Shown here piece after piece: positions 33,501 through 40,587 of a stretch of DNA of 64,000 bases (position 1 is the first letter of the stretch; each line of letters begins with the position of its first letter). The position numbers and the translations under genes were made by a program. The DNA lies in NCBI RefSeq assembly GCF_043944905.1, contig NZ_JBIMSN010000056.1, forward strand, positions 31,372 through 95,371, given 5' to 3'. The notes beneath the pieces are model-generated. The model did no database searches, was not told where the DNA came from, and saw only the letters and a list, made by a program, of their open reading frames with translations. Source of the stretch: Antrihabitans spumae. GTDB taxonomy: Bacteria; Actinomycetota; Actinomycetes; Mycobacteriales; Mycobacteriaceae.

Positions 33501-33852
33501 GGACCAAACGAGCTCTGCGCCTTGCTACCTCGGCATCGGTTCCGGTTGCGAGATACCTGATCAACTCGTCTTTGCCTGCTCGCGCTTCGACCGGGTTCGC
33601 AAGCGCGACGGCGGTGCCGGTCAGCCGCTCCCGGGTCCGCTCGCGCAGTTCGCGGGTGGCCGCGCGACTGAAGGTGACCAGCAACAGTTGCGACAGGTCG
33701 ACCACACCCTCGGCAACGTACCTGGTCGCAAGGCCGACGATCGCATATGTCTTGCCCGTCCCTGCACTTGCTTCGAGAACAGTTGTGCCCGTTGGCAATG
33801 GACCGAGCAAGTCGAAACCACTCGATGCAGGTATCGCGCCCTGTCGGGTCAT
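30547..33852 (-). CDS. recB: Exodeoxyribonuclease V beta subunit RecB
   Basis: A 1101-aa helicase-nuclease. ATG 33852 overlaps the recC stop by ATGA. Visible features are Walker A LEASAGTGKT (residues 26-35), LLLVTFSRAATRELRERTRE, TIATTHSFCQRMLDALG, the Walker B region VVLVDEFQDTDPIQW, VLVGDPKQAIYAFRG, TVHASKGLEFPIVYIPFGWD and RLLYVALTRAMCQVVVWW. The C-terminal nuclease domain has FGTLVHEILEVV, GYLIGSIDAVIRIP and FVVIDYKTNR, the metal-binding D-Y-K of RecB nucleases. A complete, apparently functional subunit of normal length. Confidence 0.95.
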   Translation of the reverse strand: MTRQGAIPASSGFDLLGPLPTGTTVLEASAGTGKTYAIVGLATRYVAEGVVDLSQLLLVTFSRAATRELRERTRERLTGTAVALANPVEARAGKDELIRYLATGTDAEVARRRARLVRELSNFDAATIATTHSFCQRMLDALGVAGEREPQATLVESVDDLVVEVVDDLYVRRYSSATPAIKLADAQRVSNMALSDRHATLAPNNAGESEAGQRVAFAAAARTEVERRKRLSGIRDFDDLLVLLRDTLADPEHGETACRRIRDRYRVVLVDEFQDTDPIQWDILRRAFHGTTTLVLVGDPKQAIYAFRGAEVPSYLNAVRVADSYQELTVNWRSDAGLVRALDRLYGDAALGHPEIVVHQVDTNHKESRLLDQKPFRVRYLPRTGSGPRGKSGYPSVDGIRRRIAADLAADIAGRLAEGDLIAVDGAARPVRPGDIAVLARRWVHVPYVREALERAGVPSVLAGGTSVFATQSATDWLWLLQAIAQPRRSDRVRLAALTPLIGSCATDLDDQGDGIVAEISGRLRELAVLFAESGFAALFERLAAETNLDARLLAIESGERTITDLRHIAQLLNRAAIEESFGIAALIRWLTDRIENPLSGNVKDRVRRLDSDAAAVQIATVHASKGLEFPIVYIPFGWDGSKNPNPSTLLLHGQDGERILDVGGKSGPGYRERAARSDVEEAGEELRLLYVALTRAMCQVVVWWAPSFSTPIAPLHRMLFGRKAGDPEPQLRAPVPEDDATRARLESWSGTDSDVIAIESVEGTPLAIPEPIADVGPLEPLDVSRFGRTLDQVWRRTSYSALTASAHDMVMVGSEVEEPGTVDEPDDENPIEAADAVALDGPISPMNDFTPGAAFGTLVHEILEVVDTTAPDLAAELLQRCRAAVATHLAAIDPEALSTALSAVLSTPLGYGTLAEVAPRDRLAEMDFELPLAGGDTPTRDDVTLRRIAALLRSHLASDDPLVGYPDLLDKVEATPLRGYLIGSIDAVIRIPGPRFVVIDYKTNRISPGPLTALHFSREAMAGEMMHAHYPLQALLYSVALHRYLRWRLPSYDPATHLGGVQYLFVRGMVGPVTPAGCGVFDWNPPATLIVALSDLLAGL

Positions 33853-36800
33853 GGCTGCGTCACCGACTCCGACGCGAGCAGCGGGAACCAGAGCCGACAG
33901 GCAAGCGTGCCGAATCGGGTCGGTTCCGCACCGGAGTTCGGTCCCCAATCGGATTCGTCCGCGAGGGGAACGTCCGCCGCCAACACCTCGAACCGAGGAA
34001 TGGCGCCGTGGATGTAGGCGATATGGCGATCGTTGACTTCGCCGTAGGGCCCGCCGAACTCGTCCGAAGCAGCCAGCAGCGCGTCGTCGGGATTGCTGCC
34101 GGTGGACCGACGTTCCGCGTACACGGCCGAGGCCGCAGTTGCCATCGGAAGTGGTTGTTCGAGACCTCTGTCCCGCAGATCGACAAGTTGGTTCAGCACG
34201 GCGACGGGGTCGCGAGGTGCAAGCAGCGACGAGCGTCGTAGCGAGCGACCGAACCCCCTGCCGGTGGTGATCGCCTCCCATCGTCCGGAGTGCGACGCGG
34301 CCAACGCAAGAAGCAGGATCCAGGCTCTCAGCCTGTGCTTCGGCGCAAGTTTCGAGTACGACGCCGCGGCAACCACGTGGCCGTGCACACCGGTGACCGT
34401 CCCCGTCAGTCGGCGACCGTTACCGAGTTCGACTGCGACGTCGACAGTTTCGGCGGCGCCAGCATGCACCGGAGCGGCTGCGGCGAACAACGATTCGACG
34501 GTCCGCGACACGTCGTCGAGCACCGCCGATCCGAGTGCGAACGGAGGCAACGTCCCGCGGCGCCACTCTGCAGCGCGCAACTCCGCGATCGGCGCACCGG
34601 CGAGTCGAGCGGTCAGCATTCGTTCACCGATATCCCACTTCGCGAGCCCATCCAGTTCGACACCGAGCGCATCGGCTACGTCGTCGTCCCGCTCGGGGAC
34701 ACGGACAGTCAGCCGCTGACGGAGGAAAGCGCGCGAGGAGTGTTCGAAGAATTCGACCAACTCGTTCAGGTTGACGTCGCCCTGACGCGGCGGGAGCGGA
34801 GCTGCAAGCAGCGGCGGCGCAGGCAGCGGTGGCGTCTGCCTAGCCCGCGCTCCGGCAAGCGCGGCGGGGTCGTAGCTGAACGGGACCGGGCCGGTGAAGT
34901 TGCGAGAATCGAACGGCTGCAACGGATGCTGGGTGACGACGGTAGCCGCCGCTGCGCTGTCGACCGTCGCTTTCACCACATCGACGAACTCGCCGAGCGG
35001 CACAGCAGGAGGACGCGGAGCACCCGTGAGTGGATCGGCACCGGTGTAGAAGATCAGCAGCTTCTCACTTGCCGACATCACTGCGTCGAGCAACAGCTGC
35101 CGGTCCTCGCTACGTGGGTCTCGCTCGCCGAGGCAGGGGTCGCGAGACAGCACGTCGTCGCCGTCGAGTCCCGCGGCACGGGGATAGACCTCGTCGTCCA
35201 AGCCGAGCAATACAACCACACGATGAGGTACCGACCGCATCGGCACAAGCGTCGCGATGGTCAGCTCGCCGGTACGGAAGTTGGCGCGGGTCGGTCGGCC
35301 GGCGAGTCGATCTGCCAGCATCACCCGCACGTCGGGAAGGCGCAGCTCGATCGTCCCGCTGTGCTCGGTCGCAGCGCCGAGTTCGCGGTGGGCCTGCGCG
35401 GTTTGCCATGCGTCGGAACGACTTACGTCGGTCAGCAGATCGAGCGCACGGGTCAACGCTGCCGTCCACACCGCGGCCTGCTGTGGACCGCGCAGAGCGT
35501 GCAGCACCACTGCGAGCCGATCGATGTACTCGGCGAACCTGCCCGCGAGATCGATATCGTTGCTGTCGACGTCGTCCAGCGGCAGAGCGAGATCCAGCCA
35601 GGCGACCTCGGTCTCGTCGGCGCTCACGCCGAGCAGAATGCGGTCGAGCGCCGTCGTGAACGTGTTCTGCGGGAAGTCGGCAAGTCCGAACGCGGACCGC
35701 TGTGCACGGCCAAGACCCCACCGCGCGCCTGCCTCGCCCGACCATTCCCGCAGCCGCTCCAAGTCCTGATCGCTGAAGCCGAATCGGCGCCGCACCGGAA
35801 TCGTCGCCGCAAAGTCGAGAACCTGGCTCGCGGTCACCCTGCCGTCTGCGAGCCAGAGCAATGTCGCTACAGCGTCGAGAAGCGGATTGGTCTGTCGCAG
35901 AGCGCGATCGGCGAGTCGGGCGCGAAGTTTGTGACCGGGATGGCGCAGTTCCCCCTGTCCGAAAGCGGCGCGAACCAACGGCGCAAACGTCTCGACGTCC
36001 GGGCACATCACCAGGACATCGCGGGGCTCCAGCGTCGGGTCGTCGTCGAACAGGCGCAACAGGCACTCCCGGAGCACCTCCACCTGGCGGGGAGCGCCGT
36101 GACACGAATGAATCTGCAGCGTCGTATCGAGGTCTGTGCCGGGTGTCGGGAGTCGGTCCGAGCGAATGTCGGCCTGCACTCTGCGCAGCAAGGTACCCGA
36201 ATCTGCTTGGGGGTCAGCGTAATAGACATCGTCGTAGGAAACGCCCGTTGCCATCAGACGTGATTGCACCTCACGGACGTCGCGAGCCAAGCTGGCAAGC
36301 AACGGATGCTCGACCTGCATCGCGGTGTCGTCGTCTGCACGGCGTGTGTCTCGTCGGGCCACCGTCGCAGTCGACAACTTCGTCCAGAGCACCGGGCTCG
36401 GATGTGGCAGCCAGAGATGGACGTCGCGGCGCACACTCAACGCGGTCAGCACTGCGAGCTGTTCGGCGCTTACCCGCGTCGGTCCGAACAGCGACACTCT
36501 GCCCGGCAGGTCGAGCAGTTCCGGTTCCTCACGGATCCGTCGGCAGGCCTCATCTAGCCGTTGCGCCGGATTGTCCGCGCCGATCCGGTCCCGCAGTCGG
36601 CGCCACAGCTCCGGCTGCCACAGCAGATCCGGGTCGAGGTCGGACCCGAGCCCGTCGGTATCACGACCGGCAGCCCAGTCGAGGAACAGTTGCGGCCGCT
36701 GCGAGCCGTATCCCCGGAAGAGATCGGCGATATGTGCAGCCGTCGAGTAGCGCCGACCAGCTCGGTGATCGGACGCGCCGTGCCCAAGATGACGCGCAAG

Positions 36801-37145
36801 GACGCCGGCCCAGCGTTCGTCCAACGATTCGTCGACGACCTCGAGTATCGTCCACACCACCGTCGAGTAGGACCACGGATCGTCCTGCGTCGTCGTGCCA
36901 TGCGCCGTCGCCAGGACTTCGTCGACAAGTGTTGTCGGACTGAGAAACTCGATGTTCGCGGCAACTCCGTCACCGCTGGTTGCGCCCAGGGACAGCGACA
37001 GTCGTTGACTGAGCCAGCGTTCGACACCCTTTGCAGGCACGGCGATGATCTCGGGGGAGAACGGATCGGCGAGCGGGGTCGCCAGCACAGTTGCGAGCGC
37101 GGTAGCCAGCGTGCTGGACCGTTCGGCGCGATGCACCCTCAGCAC
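33849..37145 (-). CDS. recC: Exodeoxyribonuclease V gamma subunit RecC
   Basis: A 1098-aa RecC with a GTG start at 37145 (LRVHRAERSSTLATALATVL) and a G-rich ribosome-binding region. Family segments include VPAKGVERWLSQRLSLSLG near the N-terminus, LQIHSCHGAPRQVEVLRECL, EPRDVLVMCPDVETFAPLVR and RSVPHRVVVLLGLDDEVYPR. RecC holds the complex together and recognises the regulatory DNA signal. It is the first gene of recC-recB-recD and follows cbiO by 90 bp. A TATATA at 37219-37224 in that gap is a plausible -10 element on the minus strand. Confidence 0.95.
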   Translation of the reverse strand: MLRVHRAERSSTLATALATVLATPLADPFSPEIIAVPAKGVERWLSQRLSLSLGATSGDGVAANIEFLSPTTLVDEVLATAHGTTTQDDPWSYSTVVWTILEVVDESLDERWAGVLARHLGHGASDHRAGRRYSTAAHIADLFRGYGSQRPQLFLDWAAGRDTDGLGSDLDPDLLWQPELWRRLRDRIGADNPAQRLDEACRRIREEPELLDLPGRVSLFGPTRVSAEQLAVLTALSVRRDVHLWLPHPSPVLWTKLSTATVARRDTRRADDDTAMQVEHPLLASLARDVREVQSRLMATGVSYDDVYYADPQADSGTLLRRVQADIRSDRLPTPGTDLDTTLQIHSCHGAPRQVEVLRECLLRLFDDDPTLEPRDVLVMCPDVETFAPLVRAAFGQGELRHPGHKLRARLADRALRQTNPLLDAVATLLWLADGRVTASQVLDFAATIPVRRRFGFSDQDLERLREWSGEAGARWGLGRAQRSAFGLADFPQNTFTTALDRILLGVSADETEVAWLDLALPLDDVDSNDIDLAGRFAEYIDRLAVVLHALRGPQQAAVWTAALTRALDLLTDVSRSDAWQTAQAHRELGAATEHSGTIELRLPDVRVMLADRLAGRPTRANFRTGELTIATLVPMRSVPHRVVVLLGLDDEVYPRAAGLDGDDVLSRDPCLGERDPRSEDRQLLLDAVMSASEKLLIFYTGADPLTGAPRPPAVPLGEFVDVVKATVDSAAAATVVTQHPLQPFDSRNFTGPVPFSYDPAALAGARARQTPPLPAPPLLAAPLPPRQGDVNLNELVEFFEHSSRAFLRQRLTVRVPERDDDVADALGVELDGLAKWDIGERMLTARLAGAPIAELRAAEWRRGTLPPFALGSAVLDDVSRTVESLFAAAAPVHAGAAETVDVAVELGNGRRLTGTVTGVHGHVVAAASYSKLAPKHRLRAWILLLALAASHSGRWEAITTGRGFGRSLRRSSLLAPRDPVAVLNQLVDLRDRGLEQPLPMATAASAVYAERRSTGSNPDDALLAASDEFGGPYGEVNDRHIAYIHGAIPRFEVLAADVPLADESDWGPNSGAEPTRFGTLACRLWFPLLASESVTQP

Positions 37146-37235
37146 ACCGCACCCCCGTCGTCGGTCGTTGTCTACCAGGCCGGTCGTTTGTTTGCAGGCC
37201 TGTCTTTGCTAAGACCTGTATATACCCAGCCACCG

Positions 37236-37958
37236 TCAAGCTAGCCGATGGCGCTCGAGCAGTTCGCGATCGGTGAGGATATCCGCGATCGGACCGTCGG
37301 CAACGATACGGCCGGAATCCAGGATCACCGCGCGCTCGCAGATCTTCTCGGCATACGGGAGATCGTGAGTCACCATCAGAATCGTCGTCTGCAGGCCGAG
37401 AAGTACACCGGCGAGTTCGCGACGGGCGACGGGATCGAGATTCGCCGCGGGTTCGTCGAGGACGAGGACGTCGGGGCGGCAGGCGAGCGTCGTAGCCAGC
37501 GCCGCGCGCCTGCGTTCGCCGACCGAAAGCCGCGCCGGAGAACGATCGGCAAGATGAGTCAGTTCGACGGCGGCAAGGGCCTCGCGGACCCGCTCGTCGA
37601 GCTCCGCGCCTTTCACACCGAAGTTGGCAGGCCCGAACGCGACGTCTTGCGCGACCGTCGGCATGAAAAGTTGGTCGTCGGGGTCCTGGAAGACGAGGCC
37701 GACGCGCTGCCTGATCTGGCGGACCGTCTTGCCGTCGAGGATGGTGTCGCCGATCCGCACCGACCCCGCGGTCGCAGTGAGTACTCCGTTGAGCTGCAAC
37801 ATCAGCGTCGACTTACCTGCACCGTTCGGGCCGAGTACAGCGATACGTTCGCCCGCCGAGACGTCGAGGTTCACCTCGTGCAGCGCCACTGTGCCGTCGG
37901 GATATGAGTAGGACAGGTCCGTCACCCGAACAGCAACCGTCACATCTGTTTCGATCAT
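37236..37958 (-). CDS. cbiO: Cobalt/nickel ECF transporter ATPase CbiO
   Basis: A 240-aa ABC ATPase: LSYSYPDGTVALHEVNLDVS at the start, Walker A VLGPNGAGKST, Q-loop LVFQDPDDQLFMPTVAQDVA, signature LSVGERRRAALATTLACRPD and Walker B VLVLDEPAANLDPVARREL, then TTILMVTHDLPYAEKICERA. This is the energy-coupling-factor A-component pattern. ATG 37958 overlaps the cbiQ stop by ATGA. It powers uptake of Co or Ni together with CbiM and CbiQ encoded upstream. It is a single ATPase gene, so it should act as a homodimer. Confidence 0.93.
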   Translation of the reverse strand: MIETDVTVAVRVTDLSYSYPDGTVALHEVNLDVSAGERIAVLGPNGAGKSTLMLQLNGVLTATAGSVRIGDTILDGKTVRQIRQRVGLVFQDPDDQLFMPTVAQDVAFGPANFGVKGAELDERVREALAAVELTHLADRSPARLSVGERRRAALATTLACRPDVLVLDEPAANLDPVARRELAGVLLGLQTTILMVTHDLPYAEKICERAVILDSGRIVADGPIADILTDRELLERHRLA

Positions 37959-38713
37959 CGCAACCACCACGCGAGCAGGCAGACCAGTACCGCGCCGACC
38001 GCGGGCACCATCGCGCCGAGCCACGATCGGGTCGTGGCAATCGGGGATCCGTAATCCGGTGTAGCGCCGGTGAATCCACGCGACAACATCGCCACGTGGA
38101 CCCGTTCGCCGCGCTCGTACGCCCGCAGAAACAACGCCCCTGCCCCGCGTGCGGTGGCACCGGCCTGGCGAAAGGTACGCGGATCGTCGCCGCGCGACAC
38201 TCGCGCGACCTTCATTCGCATCGCCTCGCCGACCAGTACGTCGACGTACCGCAGCATCAGCACGACGATGGTGACGATCAGCCCGGGAACACGTAGCCGG
38301 GTCAGTCCACCCGGTAGATCTCGCACGCTCGTCGTCGCGGCGAGGGTAAGCGAAACAGCAACGCCGAGTGTTCCTTTGACGAGAATGCCCCAGGCCGCGA
38401 CCAGACCCTGGTTCGACAGTGACATCCCGAGAAAGTCGGTCCGGGGTCCACCTTCTGCGAACGGCAGCAGCACAGCAAGAACGACGAAGGGTAGCTCGAT
38501 CAACAGTCTGGGCGCGATCCAACGTAGCGGTATCTCTGCGACCCGCCACACCACCAGGACGAGTAGCGCGTACACAAAAAACGGCCAGAACATGTCGCGT
38601 GGCGTTGCGACCACCGCGGACACGGCCACGACCGCCGCGACGATCTTCGTTTCGGCGGGCGCTCGATGTATCCGAGAGTGCCCTGGCAGGTGGAGCGAAT
38701 GCGTCGCGCTCAC
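37955..38713 (-). CDS. cbiQ: ECF transporter T-component CbiQ
   Basis: A 252-aa membrane protein with about five to six helices and the coupling-helix motifs of CbiQ/EcfT proteins: LPGGLTRLRVPGLIVTIVVL, MRMKVARVSRGDDP (the A-R-x motif) and YERGERVHVAMLSRGF, equivalent to the second A-R-G-like motif. It joins the ATPase to the CbiM substrate-binding component. Start and stop both overlap neighbours by ATGA (38710-38713 and 37955-37958), which shows a tight cbiM-cbiQ-cbiO operon. Confidence 0.92.
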   Translation of the reverse strand: MSATHSLHLPGHSRIHRAPAETKIVAAVVAVSAVVATPRDMFWPFFVYALLVLVVWRVAEIPLRWIAPRLLIELPFVVLAVLLPFAEGGPRTDFLGMSLSNQGLVAAWGILVKGTLGVAVSLTLAATTSVRDLPGGLTRLRVPGLIVTIVVLMLRYVDVLVGEAMRMKVARVSRGDDPRTFRQAGATARGAGALFLRAYERGERVHVAMLSRGFTGATPDYGSPIATTRSWLGAMVPAVGAVLVCLLAWWLR

Positions 38714-39771
38714 GAGGAGACGCTGGTCCTATCCGTGCGCTTTCGTCCTACCAGGACGATGCGCACGACTACCATAAGCGCGGCGAATGCTGCTGCAGCA
38801 CCGATGATTCCGGCAATACCGGTCAGCGTGGAGTTGCCGCCGATCGTGTAGTCGGCGAGCGGAGCGCCCGCAAAGTGGTGTTCTTTCGCGGACTGAGCGA
38901 TGCACTCGCCGGTCAATTGCTCGGCACCGTCGACCTCCGTCACCGTGCAGCCGCGCTGAGTTGTCGCGTCGAGTCCGTCCGGTTGTGAACTCGCGACGTA
39001 GGAGACGAGCCCGGCGATGACAAACGCCGATGCCGCGAATGCGACCAGAAATGTGGTCTTGTTGGACGGACCAGTGGCTTTCTGTCTATTCGAATCCTCT
39101 TGCAGGGCAGTACGACTGCGATCGGTCACCCGCAAAAGGTAGACAAGGTCCGGACGGGCCTTGACTACCGCGGTCACGGTTACTGCCGTGATGAGGCCCT
39201 CGCCGACACCGATGAGAACGTGGGTGATCAGCATGTAGCCGGTGACCTCACCCAAGGACGACCCCGACGCACCGCCCATTGCGTACTCGAGGACGAATCC
39301 CATGGCCGCCGTCACCGTGCCGCCGAGCGCAGCGAAGAAGGCCACGACAGCTATCCCCGCCTCGCCACGCGAGGCGAGGAGTTTGAGCAGCAGACGCGCA
39401 AGCAGGTAACCGGCAGCGACTCCGATCAGTGCCATGTTCGTGATGTTCGTACCGAGTGCCGTCAGCCCGCCGTCGGCGAAGAGCAACGCCTGCACCACAA
39501 GCACTATCGCCACACACAACGCGCCGACGTAGGGGCCGACGAGGATGGCAGCGAGCGCGCCACCGAGCAGATGCCCGCTTACCCCGGGCAGGATCGGGAA
39601 GTTGACCATCTGGACCGCAAAGATGAACGCTGCGACGAGGCCGGCCATGGGCGCGGCCCTCTCGTCGAGTTCCGCACGGGCGCGCAACGATGCGTAGGCG
39701 AGGCCGGCAACCGCAATCACTGCAAAAAGCAATGACGTTGGTGCGTCGACGATTCCGTCGCTCATATGCAT
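38710..39771 (-). CDS. cbiM: Co/Ni ECF transporter CbiM fused to CbiN
   Basis: Start ATG 39771 is preferred because it gives MHMSDG; CbiM proteins bind the metal through the N-terminal Met amine and His2, so the upstream ATG 39792 (seven residues longer) would destroy the site. The first 215 residues are the CbiM membrane protein (GLVAAFIFAVQMVNFPILPG, VSGHLLGGALAAILVGPYVG, TGYMLITHVLIGVGEGLITA). After a linker, two further helices flank SSQPDGLDATTQ, the CbiN-type motif, so this is a CbiMN fusion of 353 aa. It imports cobalt or nickel; which one is not decided by the sequence. Confidence 0.9.
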   Translation of the reverse strand: MHMSDGIVDAPTSLLFAVIAVAGLAYASLRARAELDERAAPMAGLVAAFIFAVQMVNFPILPGVSGHLLGGALAAILVGPYVGALCVAIVLVVQALLFADGGLTALGTNITNMALIGVAAGYLLARLLLKLLASRGEAGIAVVAFFAALGGTVTAAMGFVLEYAMGGASGSSLGEVTGYMLITHVLIGVGEGLITAVTVTAVVKARPDLVYLLRVTDRSRTALQEDSNRQKATGPSNKTTFLVAFAASAFVIAGLVSYVASSQPDGLDATTQRGCTVTEVDGAEQLTGECIAQSAKEHHFAGAPLADYTIGGNSTLTGIAGIIGAAAAFAALMVVVRIVLVGRKRTDRTSVSS

Positions 39772-39807
39772 TGCAATGGTCGACTCCATCATCAGGACAT
39801 TACTCCG

Positions 39808-39833
39808 TTCATCTGTTCAATTGAACAGATGAA
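39808..39833. promoter_or_regulatory. 26-bp perfect palindrome upstream of cbiM
   Basis: The half-site TTCATCTGTTCA is repeated exactly in reverse around a central AT (12-2-12), 37 bp before the cbiM ATG. The 12-2-12 form with TGAACA/TGTTCA halves is typical of ArsR/SmtB-type metal sensors; TetR proteins also bind sites of this length, and a tetR gene lies divergent 129 bp away. No cobalamin riboswitch-like structure is seen, so metal- or TetR-dependent operator control is the likely mode. Confidence 0.7.
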
Positions 39834-39854
39834 TTTTCTGGGTCGACTTCGCCG

Positions 39855-39900
39855 CTCGTGAGTCTTTTCGGAGGCTCGGCCCTCGCAAAGGACGCACGAG
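39855..39900. repeat. Dispersed palindromic repeat, copy 2
   Basis: A 46-bp element beginning CTCGTGAGTCTTTT and ending AAAGGACGCACGAG; the ends pair over about 13 bp with two mismatches. It is flanked by CTTCGCC on the left and GGCGAAG on the right, which extends the palindrome. It is the counterpart, in opposite orientation, of the element at 17441-17487. Here it lies between divergent genes (cbiM and tetR), so it cannot simply be a terminator. Confidence 0.65.
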
Positions 39901-39961
39901 TGGCGAAGCCGCCTTGGGATACCCTTGGTACACCGATACCGACCTCAGCTCAGGAGCGTGC

Positions 39962-40573
39962 ATGACCCGTCTGACCAGGGCAGAGAGTCAAGCCAAGACA
40001 CGTGCCGTCCTGATATCGACCGCCAGAGACCTCTTTCTGGCCGACGGCTACGCGCAGACCTCTCTCGAACGTGTTGCCGAGAGCGCAGGATTTTCCAAAG
40101 GGGCCGTGTACTCGAACTTCAAGAGCAAGAAGGAACTCAGTCTCGAAGTACTCGACCTCATCCACACCAGCAAGTTCGCCGAGGTGGCCGAACTGCTATC
40201 AGCGCCGGGCAGCATCGAGGATCGCCTCGACCAATTTCAGGCCTGGGCCGAAAAGACACTCGGCGACGTCGGCTGGACGATGCTCGAGTTCGAACTTTTC
40301 GTCACCGCCCGCGACGACGAAGAACTGCGCGCCGCGCTGGTTTCCGCACTCGGCATCGTCCGGGGGATGGTGGTCGGCCTACTCGAGTCGACGACCGCGT
40401 CGATAGGCGTGACGCTGCCGATGCCGGTCGAGGACGCGGCAAGCAGCCTGCTCAGCCTCGGGATCGGACTCGGCATTCAGCGAGCGATGGACCCCTCCAT
40501 CTCTGCGCGGTTGGTCACCGACGGTCTGCGAACTTTGTTGAACTACGCCGAAGCCGTGCAAGCACTGGCGTGA
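39962..40573 (+). CDS. TetR family transcriptional regulator
   Basis: A 203-aa TetR protein starting at ATG 39962 with AGGAG five bases upstream. The DNA-binding domain (residues about 10-58) reads TRAVLISTARDLFLADGYAQ, TSLERVAESAGFSKGAVYSN then FKSKKELSLEVLD. The ligand domain is about 145 residues, with a C-terminal GLRTLLNYAEAVQ helix. It is convergent with the DUF445 gene (15-bp gap) and divergent from cbiM. It may regulate itself or the cbi operon; no metal-binding cluster is visible in it, so a role in metal sensing is doubtful. Confidence 0.9.
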   Translation: MTRLTRAESQAKTRAVLISTARDLFLADGYAQTSLERVAESAGFSKGAVYSNFKSKKELSLEVLDLIHTSKFAEVAELLSAPGSIEDRLDQFQAWAEKTLGDVGWTMLEFELFVTARDDEELRAALVSALGIVRGMVVGLLESTTASIGVTLPMPVEDAASSLLSLGIGLGIQRAMDPSISARLVTDGLRTLLNYAEAVQALA

Positions 40574-40587
40574 CAACGCCTACGGGG

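Noticed and set aside
34290..36263. Long open frame (657 codons) on the plus strand opposite recC
   Set aside because: Mirror frame of a high-GC gene; Arg/His/Gln-rich composition, no domain, no ribosome-binding site. RecC on the other strand accounts for the constraint.
39772..39961. Cobalamin riboswitch upstream of cbiM
   Set aside because: The gap is too short for the element, no B12-box-like sequence was seen, and the space is filled by a perfect palindrome and the dispersed repeat.
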